From positions 1 through 41,237 of the forward strand of contig CANROC010000022.1 of the NCBI GenBank assembly GCA_947632175.1: a stretch of 41,237 nucleotides of DNA, written 5' to 3'. The number at the start of each line of letters is the position of its first letter. Position 1 is the first letter of the stretch. This DNA comes from an uncultured Oscillospiraceae bacterium. GTDB taxonomy: Bacteria > Bacillota > Clostridia > Oscillospirales > Oscillospiraceae. A program made the translations under genes and the position numbers. Positions 15,826 through 24,391 of the stretch are shown one piece after another. The notes under the pieces were generated by a model. The model had not been told where the DNA came from, ran no database searches, and saw nothing but the letters and a program-made list of their open reading frames with translations.

Positions 15826-17790
15826 ATGAAAAAGAAAGTTCTGATCCTGATCGCGTCCATCGGGGCCGTGGCGGTGCTTACGTCGGCCTTCGTTCTCCTG
15901 TCGTCCAAAGCGACGGAGAGCGGACCGTCCGGCGCGGGGGAGCCCTCGGAGGCCGCCAGCGGACCCGTCGTGGACAGCGGCGTCCCGGGCGGGACCGGAG
16001 ATGAGAAGGACCCGGACGCGGAGGATCCGAACGGAGAGGACGGCCCGGAAGCGCAGCCCGACACCGAAAGCGTCGCCGATGCCGCGAGGTTCCTTGCGGA
16101 GCTGGGGATCCTGCGGGGCGACCGCGTGGACGAGGCGGGGAACGTGGAGCTGGACCTTGAGACCACCCTCACCCGCGAGCAGGCGGCGGCTCTGATCGCC
16201 AGGACGCGGGGATACGCCTTTGACGGGGAGGATATGGCTTTCCCGTGCCCCTTTGACGATGTCTCCCCGTGGGCGGCCGGGGCCGTGGGATATCTCAACT
16301 GTTCCGGCGTGATCTCCGGTTACAGCGACACCTCCTTTGAGGGGAACGGCCTTGTGGAGGGGCGGGAGCTCCTGTCCATGGCCCTCCACTCCGCCGGCTA
16401 CGGCGGCGATTACGCTTACGACGACATCCTGAGCTTCGCCGAAGACCTGGGCCTTGCGGACGGCAGGCTCGGGGACGGGACGAAGCCCGTTACCCGCGGG
16501 GAGGCCGCCGTCATCCTGAAAAAACTGCTCGCCCTCCCGTTCAAAGGGTCCGACCGGACGCCTCTGACCGTTCTCGCGGAGTCCGGCGCCGTCACGGCGG
16601 AGCAGCTTGCCGCCGCGGGGCTTGAGGGGACCGTGCCGGGACTGCGGGCGGACGCCATCGGACCTGACGACGCGGCGGAAAAGTGCGCGCCCCTGATGGT
16701 CACGGTACATACGCGTAACCTGCGGTTCGAGCCCGTCGCCGACATCACCGGGACCGTCGTGGAAGACGGCGTGGTCGCCCTGCCGCTCTATGCGCTGAAA
16801 GGCGCGGCGTACATCACCGTCACGGACGCGGCGGGGAATGAGCTCCCCTGGACCGCGCTCTCCGCCGACCCGGAGGGGGAGGTGGCGTACCTCCACTGCG
16901 CGGCGGCTTTCCCGGCGATGGAGTCTGCCGAACCCGGCGCGGCCGTGGCGGACCTTGCCTTTGTGTATTCCGATAAGGCCACGCTCATCCAGGCCCCCGC
17001 GTCCGTGAAAGGAAGGCCGGGACTGCCTGTTCTCGACGCCTCCGGGCGCTTCGTGGGCATCACCACCGCCGCCGGCGTTGCCGCCGCCCGTGTGCCCGAG
17101 GAGACGACGGACCTTTATGACCTGGGGAAGACATACTGGCCCGAGGAGGCCCTGCCCTTCAGGCCCCGTGGGATCGACCCCACAAAGCCCATGGTGGCCG
17201 TCACCTATGACGACGGTCCCAGCAAGGTCAACACGCCCAAGCTCCTGGACATTTTGGAGGAGAACAACGCCGTGGCCACCTTCTTTGAGTGCGGCTACAT
17301 GCTGGTCAACTACACCGGCTCCCTCCAGCGGATGGAGGACATGGGCTGTGAGATCGGCAACCACTCTTACAGTCACGCCAACCTCAAAAAGCTGAGCGCC
17401 GAAGAGATCCGGGACGAGATCGCCAGGACCAACGAGATCATCCGAAGCGTCGTGGGCCACGACGCCACGGTGGTCCGCGCCCCCTACGGCAGCGTGAACG
17501 ACACGGTGAAGTCCACCGTGGACGTGCCCCTCATCCAATGGAACGTGGACACCCTGGACTGGAAGATCCGCGAGGCGGACTCCGTGATCGGCAAGGTGTT
17601 CGCCAACAAAAAACTGGACGGATACATCATCCTGATGCACTCCCTCTACGCCAGCACCGTGGAGGCCTCCCGCACCATCATTCCCCGGCTCATTGAGATG
17701 GGCTACCAGCCGGTCACCGTCTCGGAGCTTGCCTACTTCCGTGGCGTGGAGATGGAGAGCGGGAAGCTCTACAACAGCTTCAGGCCCTGA
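15826..17790 (+). CDS. SLH-anchored CE4 polysaccharide deacetylase with degenerate protease-like domain
   Basis: 654 residues. An N-terminal signal or anchor helix (about 4-26) is followed by an acidic Ser/Pro/Gly linker to about 75. Two SLH-like modules (about 80-245) contain TREQAAALIARTRGYAF and a DDVSPWAAGAVGYL segment. A middle region (about 285-430) resembles a trypsin/HtrA-type fold, ending GRPGLPVLDASGRFVGI (from 396) where active enzymes have a GNSGGP serine motif. The C-terminal NodB/CE4 domain (about 450-635) keeps TYDDGPS (D462, D463), HSYSH (H513, H517) and RAPYG (R551). The expected role is metal-dependent de-N-acetylation of peptidoglycan GlcNAc or another cell-wall glycan outside the cell. 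The ribosome site is GAGAGGAG before ATG. A strong terminator follows. Confidence 0.85.
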   Translation: MKKKVLILIASIGAVAVLTSAFVLLSSKATESGPSGAGEPSEAASGPVVDSGVPGGTGDEKDPDAEDPNGEDGPEAQPDTESVADAARFLAELGILRGDRVDEAGNVELDLETTLTREQAAALIARTRGYAFDGEDMAFPCPFDDVSPWAAGAVGYLNCSGVISGYSDTSFEGNGLVEGRELLSMALHSAGYGGDYAYDDILSFAEDLGLADGRLGDGTKPVTRGEAAVILKKLLALPFKGSDRTPLTVLAESGAVTAEQLAAAGLEGTVPGLRADAIGPDDAAEKCAPLMVTVHTRNLRFEPVADITGTVVEDGVVALPLYALKGAAYITVTDAAGNELPWTALSADPEGEVAYLHCAAAFPAMESAEPGAAVADLAFVYSDKATLIQAPASVKGRPGLPVLDASGRFVGITTAAGVAAARVPEETTDLYDLGKTYWPEEALPFRPRGIDPTKPMVAVTYDDGPSKVNTPKLLDILEENNAVATFFECGYMLVNYTGSLQRMEDMGCEIGNHSYSHANLKKLSAEEIRDEIARTNEIIRSVVGHDATVVRAPYGSVNDTVKSTVDVPLIQWNVDTLDWKIREADSVIGKVFANKKLDGYIILMHSLYASTVEASRTIIPRLIEMGYQPVTVSELAYFRGVEMESGKLYNSFRP

Positions 17791-17821
17791 GCGCCCCGAA
17801 AAAGCCCATTCGAAAAACGAA

Positions 17822-17863
17822 AACCGCCGGACCCCGCCTTCGCGCCGGGTCCGGCGGTTTTTG
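17822..17863 (+). terminator. Intrinsic terminator after the deacetylase gene
   Basis: A perfect 13-bp stem (17822-17834 with 17847-17859) ends in a five-T run and lies 32 nt after the stop codon. An A-rich flank on the other side allows some bidirectional activity. Confidence 0.9.
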
Positions 17864-17953
17864 CATGGCTGCCATGTCACAAAAAATGCGAAAATCGAAT
17901 ATGTGAAAACGAAAAAAATCCCGTCATATTTTCTTCATAATTTGTGCAAGGTA

Positions 17954-17982
17954 TTGAAATTTACGCGCAAGGGGTCTATAAT
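17954..17982 (+). promoter_or_regulatory. Strong sigma-A promoter of the giant SLH adhesin gene
   Basis: TTGAAA (17954-17959), a 17-bp spacer and a perfect TATAAT (17977-17982). The upstream DNA (17880-17950) is A/T-rich, compatible with an UP-like element. The predicted transcript has a leader of about 85 nt. Confidence 0.85.
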
Positions 17983-17995
17983 AATTGTAAATCCC

Positions 17996-18033
17996 GGCGG
18001 ACGTCCGCCATTTCCCCTCGGAGAGGGGAAATG
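17996..18033 (+). promoter_or_regulatory. Leader palindromes of the adhesin transcript
   Basis: A perfect 14-bp palindrome GGCGGACGTCCGCC (17996-18009) lies just after the predicted transcription start. It directly abuts an 11-bp perfect hairpin (18009-18019 with 18023-18033, loop GGA). The hairpin ends 40 nt before the ATG and does not cover the ribosome site. It may be an operator, an mRNA-stabilising 5' hairpin, or both. Confidence 0.55.
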
Positions 18034-18073
18034 ATGGGCTTTAGGAACTTTAATCTGAAAGCGAGGGTCAAGC

Positions 18074-21000
18074 ATGAAGAGATTTTTGGCAATGGTGTTG
18101 ACGGTCGTCATGGTCTTGTCGCTTTGTTCCTTCCAGGTCTTTGCGGCGGACGCGACGGAGAATAAGGATCATCTAAAGCTCCAGGATATCGATTGGAGTA
18201 AAGGTACCACTAATGTCAATGGGACGATTTTCAGCTTTTCGAGTACGCATAATTTAACAAATGCCACTAAATCCTTTAACACGCTCAGTGAGAACGACCC
18301 GGTGTCGTGTACAAAGGCGATGAAGATCGAGACCGGAACAGAGATCAAATTTACCGCGCCCGGCAAAGGGACGTTGTATCTCTATTTCTGCAAATTCGCG
18401 TCAGGCAACACGATCAAGATCAACGACCAGGCGAAGCCGTTGACCGCCGAAAAGTTCGAATACAGCACGAAAGCCAACGAATCCGTCACCGTTTCCAAGG
18501 GCTCCGGCAATCCGCAGCTCGGTTACATCGAGTGGGTTTCCGCCGGCCCCGACATATCTTTTGCAGATGCGGCGGATGAGGGCGTTCAGTTCAACATTCA
18601 CGTGGGCGCGACAGAACCCATTTCGGTCCCGTTTACCGTGTCGGGTTTTAAGGATGACCCGGCGCTTCAGGTTTTTGCGTTTTCCAACAATAAAAATATT
18701 ACCGCGACGGTCGCACGTGCGGAGGCCAGCGGGATCGCCACAACCGCAGCCAATTCTGTGAACGGGGACTATGTCCTGACAATCAAGCCTGACAGTGGGA
18801 TTAGTGCGGGCACCAAGGCCACGATTTATGTGGGTGTGGACAAAGAGGCACCGACAAGCGAAGAGACTGCCGAAGAAATGCAATGCGTGCAGACCATCAG
18901 CCTGACCGTCACGGAAGAATCCGAGCGAAAAGAGGCGCTTGAGGCCGGAACGCTTTATATGCCCGCCCTGGGGCTGTCGGATATTTCCAATCTTCATTTG
19001 AACGATGAGTTGATTTTCGTTCTGAAAGACCCGAGCGACGGCAAGACAAAAGCCATCGGATGGGACGGCAGTAATTGGCTTGTTGGCATTGATGTCAAGA
19101 AGGACGATAAGGGCAAGTATGTTGTGGTGGACAAGGACAAAGAAAATACCGTTGCCCTGAACGTCAGCGATGATACCTTTAGTATCAATAGCGGGTACGC
19201 AAAAGGCCGGCTCATAAGGAAATCATCCAGTGATCAATATTTTTCCCCGTCGAACTTGAAAGGCGGCACCAATGACACGCCTTTCGGAACTTCTAATAAA
19301 GATATGAGAATCTACACGGGATTGGACGGCGTGTTCTATCTGCGCGGCAACAGCGACGGAAAACAGTTTTTGGGATATAACAACGGATTTAAGGGTGTAT
19401 TCGATACCGCCGAGGAAGCCGAACAATACCGCATCCCGGTTGAGATCTACATAAAGGCGCCGTCTAATTCTATTCCCGTATACTACCATGACTATCAAAC
19501 CGCGGGTGAAATTGCAGCCACACAGTATGTGAAAGAAGGTACGAAATTCCGGCCTCCTGTTCCGAATGACGTGAGGATCGGCGATGAGACCTACACATTG
19601 TTCGGGTGGACCACGGACAACACATATATCGACGGAACGAATAATCTTCTCGGGGACGACGATTATGTCAACCTCTATCAATTTGACAAAACGTCAGGCA
19701 CGTACGGCCTTTTTGGGCTTAAATCTGAAACTGTAACGAAGTTAAAAAGTCATTTCCGTACACTTATTGAGTATGACGAGGATTCGAAAAACAAAAACCA
19801 AAAAGGAGAGGAGACTACCCCCAGGGCCAATGACTTCGTGGAACAGGATACGACGGACAAGACCAAGATCGACCTCTATCCCGTTTACGTTCTGAGCGGG
19901 AAAAACAAAGAGGTCACGGTTTCAAACGCCAGCGGGACCGCGTCTATCACCGTTGACAACGTCAGCACCAACGCCACGGCGCCCAGGTGGCGCGGGTCGC
20001 TGACCGTTCAGATCTTTATTGACGGCAAGCCGAGCGGCGACGCGCAGACCATGTACTTCTTCTACAACTCCGACAACACGGTGGATATCAAGCTGGAGCT
20101 GACGGATGAGGACGGAAACGCCATTAACGCCGAAACCTCCCCGTTTATCATCAACGCCGTCGTCGCCGAGCAGAGCGGCACCAGCAGCAACGGGGTAAAT
20201 GGCGGAATCGAGCGAAAAAGCAACGTTTTGACCGCCACAGGCGGAAAGTTGGACAACGTCATCGGCGGGAGCACCGTTAAAATCTACATGAGCACCCGCT
20301 ACCGCGCAGAATTTTATCTGAACAAAGAGAAAATCAACAAGCAATCGACCCAAATTAAGGCCATTTCGGATAACTATTATTCCACCACAGAAAACAGAAC
20401 GGACTTTGATCGTAATTTTGCCGGTAAAGAAGCTTTCATCGTAGCGAAGACGGCGGATTTTGAGAGCGGTGAATATGGTTCTGACGTTGAAAATATATCG
20501 CCTGAGGTATTTAAAAGTAACGATAAATTTTATGGCGCTAAAGGTGCCGGGGACGTTGCTACCCTGGAGCACGGCGGGCGGTATCTCTTTGGGTATATCG
20601 TCCAGACGTATGATGATCATTTTACCGTTCCCTCGCCCAAAGAGGCGCTTTCGGCGGGACAGGAGCTTTTACATGGAGAAACTTGGAAGTTAAAAAATGG
20701 CGCCGCTGAAACATACACCGATCAGAATAGCGGTGTGACATTCAGCGTTTCGAGCAACACCGCCCTTGCGGACGACGGGGTGTTCCGGTTTTACGCCTAC
20801 ACAGCCGGCAGCCTGACGATCACTAAGAACGTTGTCGGGCTTTCCACAAGCCGGGATTACACCTTCACCGTCACAGGGCCTGACAGCTTTAAAGAGGAAG
20901 TTACCATAGAAGACGTCACCGGCACAGGCTCTACAACCCTCACCGGCCTCGCTCCCGGCGAGTATACCGTCACGGAGGAGAATGCCGACGTCCCGGGGTA

Positions 21001-24000
21001 CGACCTTTACGTCTCCAACAAGAGAGTTACCGCCACCGTGGAGGCCGACGAGACGGCTGAAGTCACCTTCACGAACACTTATACCCGCAAAACCAGCGAT
21101 CTGCTGATCCGCAAAGAAGTCACCGGCGTTACAGATAATACGACAGAATTTAAGTTTACCCTTACGCTCACCGCGCCCAGTGGGGTGACGCTCAATTCCG
21201 ATGCGGAGTACAGCTACAGCGGGAGCAAGAGCGGCACGGTCAAGAGCGGCGGGACCTTTAAGTTGAAGGGCGGCGAGTATATCACCATCACCGGCATCCC
21301 TCAGGGGGTGACTTATACGGTCACCGAGACGCCTGACGCCAGCTTCACCTCCACCGCCACAGGGGACACCGGTACCATCGGCGAGGGGACCTCGAACGCC
21401 GTCTTTACCAACGCCCTCAAGACCGGGTCCCTCATGATCACCAAGACGGTCACCGGCGTGGACGGTCTTCAGGTGAAGAGGCAGTTTACCTTCACCCTCA
21501 CGCCGACGGACGTGGCTTACGAAAACGGTACGCCCACCGTGACGAACGCGACGCGCAACGCGGACGGCTCCTACACCGTCACGCTGGACTACGATTCCAC
21601 GCAACCCGTCAATGCCGTGACAGTGTCCGGCCTGCCCGTGGGCACATATTCCGTCACCGAGGCGCTTGACGCGGACAGCCTGTACACCGCGAGCGTTGAC
21701 GAGCCTTCCGTGACCGTCGCCGACGGGAAAACCGTGACGGTCATCGTCACCAACACCATGAAGACGGGCAGCCTGAAGGTATCCAAGACGGTGGATGTTA
21801 CGTCTGGAATACCGGCTGAAAGTGTTCCCGCCGGGACCAGCTTCCACTTCACAGTCACCTTTGACAAGTTCCCCGAGGGCGTGAGCCAGTTTGACGTGAT
21901 GGTGGGTACGGGTTCGCAGTCCGTCACGTCCGGCGGCGGGAATAAGGTGGAATTTGACCTCCAGGCCGATGGAAACATCACGCTGTCCGGCATCCCCGCC
22001 GGCGTGGCATACGAGGTCACCGAGAGCTTCGAAGACGTGCTCACAGGGCTCCACTATGAGCAGGCATGGACCGGCCAGAAGGGGAGTATTTCCTCCGGCA
22101 CGACTGCCAATGTTACCTGCAAGAATACCTACCATCTGCTCCAGAAAGACACCGGCGGACTGAGGATCATTAAGGAGGTCGACGGAGAGCCCAGCACCAA
22201 GGAGTTTACTTTCACCATCACATTTACCAAAGATGGGAAGCCTCTTACGGAGCTCGCCGATCACACTAAGTTGAGTGCCGACGGTGTTTTGACGGTCACA
22301 TTGAAAGCAGGGGAGACAGAGTTTATCCCCAATATCCCCGTCGGGACAAATTACCGGGTCGAGGAGACATTCGGGAGTACCGCCGATGAACCCTCGGATG
22401 TGACTGTGGTGCTTTCCGACAATGAGCCGGGCGACCAGGACCACCATGAGAACCGTTACGTTGAGGGCACGATCGGCAGACAGTACAACATCGACACGCT
22501 CACCTATACCAACCACTATCGGGGCAATCTCACGATCAGCAAGACGGTCGAGGGCGGCAATGTCGGGGACGAGTTCACCTTTACCGTCACACTCCCCGCC
22601 GGGACGTACAGCTATGTGGGCGACAAAACCGGCACCGTCTCCAACGGCGGCCAGATCACGCTCAAGGGCGGCGAATCCGTCACCATCAAGGGCCTCCCCG
22701 TCGGCGGGAAATGGTCCGTCACGGAGACGGGCGACCCCAACTACACCGCCGATAGTGTGACGCTCAGCGGGACCATTACGAAAGGCGCGACCGCCACGGC
22801 GGCCTTCAAGAATACCCGCAAGACCGGGTCGCTGACCGTGCGGAAGGTCGTCACCGGCAAGCTGGGGCTTGAGGAGACGGACAGGAGCTTCAACTTCACC
22901 GTCACGCTCACCGGCGCCGGCGAAGGCTTCACGGGGACATGCGGCGGCGTGAGCTTCACAAACGGCGTCGGGACCTTCCAGCTCAAGAAAGGCGAGAGCA
23001 AGACGCTCACCGGCCTGCCCGCGAACGCCGGGTATACGGTCCGGGAGACGGACGCCAACTCCGACGGGTATGTCACCACGGTACCGGACAACGCCGTCGG
23101 GACCGTCACGGAGGGCGGCGCCACCGTTACCTTTGTCAACGACAAGCCCGACACCGGGACGCTGACCATCGAGAACGTTGTCGTAAACGCCCCCGCCGGG
23201 GACGAGGACAGGGCGTTTACCTTCACCATCACGCTCTATCTTGACGCGGCTATGACCCAACAGGCCACGGACGTCAACGGAGAGCACGGGGGCCTGACCT
23301 TTGAAAACGGCGTCGCGACCTTCACGCTGAAAAACGGAGAGAGAATCACCGCCCGGGGCGAGGTCACCGCCGCCCAGGGAAGCCTCTACTACAGGATCGT
23401 GGAAACGCCGGCCCCGAATTATAAGGCGTCCTCCGTGACCAACGACACAAACGGCCAAGCCGGCGGCGCGACAGTGACGGGCGCGTTCACCCAGGCCAGC
23501 GCCAACACCACCGTCACCTTCACCAACACCTACGAGGCGCCCCGCCAGCCAAGTGGGCCCACAGGGCCGGGCCCCTATACGCCGCCTCCCACGCTGAACA
23601 CCGAGGACCATTTTGCCTACATCATGGGCTACGGCGACAATGAAGTGCGGCCCGGCGGGGACATCACCCGCGCCGAGATCGTCACCATCCTCTTCCGGCT
23701 CCTGACCGATGAGACGAGGGCAAAGTACATGGCCGCCGAGAATGTCTTCCCGGATGTGAAGGACACCGACTGGTTTGCCCTGGCCGCCAACACCATGGCG
23801 AACATGGGCATCGTCTATGGAGACGAGAGCGGTTTCCGGCCCAACGACCCCATTACCCGCGCGGAGATGGCCGCCATTGTGAGCAGGTTCTTCGAATACA
23901 GCGGGGATACAGCCTTTGACGGCAGGTATTCCGACGTGAAGGAGGACGACTGGTTCGCGGGATTCGTCCATATGGTCTCCCGCGTCGGCATCATGCTGGG

Positions 24001-24289
24001 CGACAGCGAGGACACCTTCAGCCCGCTGGACCATCTGACCCGTGCCCAGGCCATGGCCGTGATGAACAGGCTCCTGGGCCGGAAGATTGACCGGCGCGGG
24101 TTCCTCGAGGGGATGATCGCGTGGGTCGATAACGACGACAAGAGCGCCTGGTACTACGCCGACGTCCAGGAGGCCACCAACTCCCACACGTGCCAGGAGG
24201 TCACCGAGGACGGCGTCACCTACGAGCGGTGGACGGAGCTTACGGACAACCGCGACTGGACCGAATTTGAGCACGGCATCGGCGAGTGA
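18074..24289 (+). CDS. Giant SLH-anchored surface protein with eight DUF5979/prealbumin-like repeats
   Basis: 2071 residues. A classical signal peptide (KRFLAMVLTVVMVLSLCSFQVFA, cleaved after about residue 24) is followed by a region of about 880 residues. Its first part resembles a clostridial carbohydrate-binding-like beta domain (TGTEIKFTAPGKGTLYLYF), and near 475-520 there is an InlB-like stretch (YTLFGWTTDNTYI). Eight prealbumin/DUF5979-type repeats start near 912, 1008, 1118, 1232, 1361, 1484, 1585 and 1695. Seven carry the Lys (K918, K1014, K1124, K1238, K1367, K1490, K1591), Glu and Asn pattern of intramolecular isopeptide domains. A Pro-rich linker (about 1822-1845) leads to three SLH modules (about 1848-2005) with TRAEIV, TRAEMA and TRAQAM motifs. 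There is no LPxTG. It is expected to be a cell-surface stalk held to wall polymers by SLH. The weak ribosome site is GAGGG, 6 nt before ATG. Confidence 0.88.
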   Translation: MKRFLAMVLTVVMVLSLCSFQVFAADATENKDHLKLQDIDWSKGTTNVNGTIFSFSSTHNLTNATKSFNTLSENDPVSCTKAMKIETGTEIKFTAPGKGTLYLYFCKFASGNTIKINDQAKPLTAEKFEYSTKANESVTVSKGSGNPQLGYIEWVSAGPDISFADAADEGVQFNIHVGATEPISVPFTVSGFKDDPALQVFAFSNNKNITATVARAEASGIATTAANSVNGDYVLTIKPDSGISAGTKATIYVGVDKEAPTSEETAEEMQCVQTISLTVTEESERKEALEAGTLYMPALGLSDISNLHLNDELIFVLKDPSDGKTKAIGWDGSNWLVGIDVKKDDKGKYVVVDKDKENTVALNVSDDTFSINSGYAKGRLIRKSSSDQYFSPSNLKGGTNDTPFGTSNKDMRIYTGLDGVFYLRGNSDGKQFLGYNNGFKGVFDTAEEAEQYRIPVEIYIKAPSNSIPVYYHDYQTAGEIAATQYVKEGTKFRPPVPNDVRIGDETYTLFGWTTDNTYIDGTNNLLGDDDYVNLYQFDKTSGTYGLFGLKSETVTKLKSHFRTLIEYDEDSKNKNQKGEETTPRANDFVEQDTTDKTKIDLYPVYVLSGKNKEVTVSNASGTASITVDNVSTNATAPRWRGSLTVQIFIDGKPSGDAQTMYFFYNSDNTVDIKLELTDEDGNAINAETSPFIINAVVAEQSGTSSNGVNGGIERKSNVLTATGGKLDNVIGGSTVKIYMSTRYRAEFYLNKEKINKQSTQIKAISDNYYSTTENRTDFDRNFAGKEAFIVAKTADFESGEYGSDVENISPEVFKSNDKFYGAKGAGDVATLEHGGRYLFGYIVQTYDDHFTVPSPKEALSAGQELLHGETWKLKNGAAETYTDQNSGVTFSVSSNTALADDGVFRFYAYTAGSLTITKNVVGLSTSRDYTFTVTGPDSFKEEVTIEDVTGTGSTTLTGLAPGEYTVTEENADVPGYDLYVSNKRVTATVEADETAEVTFTNTYTRKTSDLLIRKEVTGVTDNTTEFKFTLTLTAPSGVTLNSDAEYSYSGSKSGTVKSGGTFKLKGGEYITITGIPQGVTYTVTETPDASFTSTATGDTGTIGEGTSNAVFTNALKTGSLMITKTVTGVDGLQVKRQFTFTLTPTDVAYENGTPTVTNATRNADGSYTVTLDYDSTQPVNAVTVSGLPVGTYSVTEALDADSLYTASVDEPSVTVADGKTVTVIVTNTMKTGSLKVSKTVDVTSGIPAESVPAGTSFHFTVTFDKFPEGVSQFDVMVGTGSQSVTSGGGNKVEFDLQADGNITLSGIPAGVAYEVTESFEDVLTGLHYEQAWTGQKGSISSGTTANVTCKNTYHLLQKDTGGLRIIKEVDGEPSTKEFTFTITFTKDGKPLTELADHTKLSADGVLTVTLKAGETEFIPNIPVGTNYRVEETFGSTADEPSDVTVVLSDNEPGDQDHHENRYVEGTIGRQYNIDTLTYTNHYRGNLTISKTVEGGNVGDEFTFTVTLPAGTYSYVGDKTGTVSNGGQITLKGGESVTIKGLPVGGKWSVTETGDPNYTADSVTLSGTITKGATATAAFKNTRKTGSLTVRKVVTGKLGLEETDRSFNFTVTLTGAGEGFTGTCGGVSFTNGVGTFQLKKGESKTLTGLPANAGYTVRETDANSDGYVTTVPDNAVGTVTEGGATVTFVNDKPDTGTLTIENVVVNAPAGDEDRAFTFTITLYLDAAMTQQATDVNGEHGGLTFENGVATFTLKNGERITARGEVTAAQGSLYYRIVETPAPNYKASSVTNDTNGQAGGATVTGAFTQASANTTVTFTNTYEAPRQPSGPTGPGPYTPPPTLNTEDHFAYIMGYGDNEVRPGGDITRAEIVTILFRLLTDETRAKYMAAENVFPDVKDTDWFALAANTMANMGIVYGDESGFRPNDPITRAEMAAIVSRFFEYSGDTAFDGRYSDVKEDDWFAGFVHMVSRVGIMLGDSEDTFSPLDHLTRAQAMAVMNRLLGRKIDRRGFLEGMIAWVDNDDKSAWYYADVQEATNSHTCQEVTEDGVTYERWTELTDNRDWTEFEHGIGE
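20807..23541 (+). repeat. Coding repeats: eight tandem prealbumin-like modules
   Basis: Each module is about 95-130 codons. It opens with a GSLTITKxV-type strand, has a xxYTVTE strand late in the unit and closes with xVTFTNT. Repeats 2 and 6 share a GTV(K/S)xGG..LKGGE segment, the closest pair visible. The eighth unit opens GTLTIENVV, so the lysine position is Asn1701. Confidence 0.8.
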
Positions 24290-24325
24290 TCCCACCGCGC
24301 GGAAACGCAAAAACGAAAAATAAAA

Positions 24326-24362
24326 CTTCGGGGCTTTTAGAGTTCTTCTAAAAGCCCCGAAG
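24326..24362 (-). terminator. Intrinsic terminator of the GGGtGRT operon
   Basis: A perfect 15-bp stem (24326-24340 with 24348-24362, 7-nt loop). On the minus strand it is followed by TTTTATTTTTCG, and it lies 30 nt beyond the GGGtGRT stop. On the plus strand no T run follows, so it serves the adhesin gene only weakly. Confidence 0.85.
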
Positions 24363-24391
24363 CGTTTGATCAGGTGATATTGGCGGAAATC

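Noticed and set aside
15778-17880. 700-codon antisense frame opposite the deacetylase gene
   Set aside because: A by-product of high GC; the sense strand encodes intact CE4 motifs.
18074-24289. Sortase-anchored (LPxTG) protein
   Set aside because: The C-terminus has SLH modules and a soluble tail, with no LPxTG, hydrophobic span or basic tail.
20690-24310. 1206-codon antisense open frame across the adhesin repeats
   Set aside because: It mirrors the GC-rich repeats of the sense gene, has no ribosome site and shows no domain; the sense strand has signal peptide, repeats and SLH modules.
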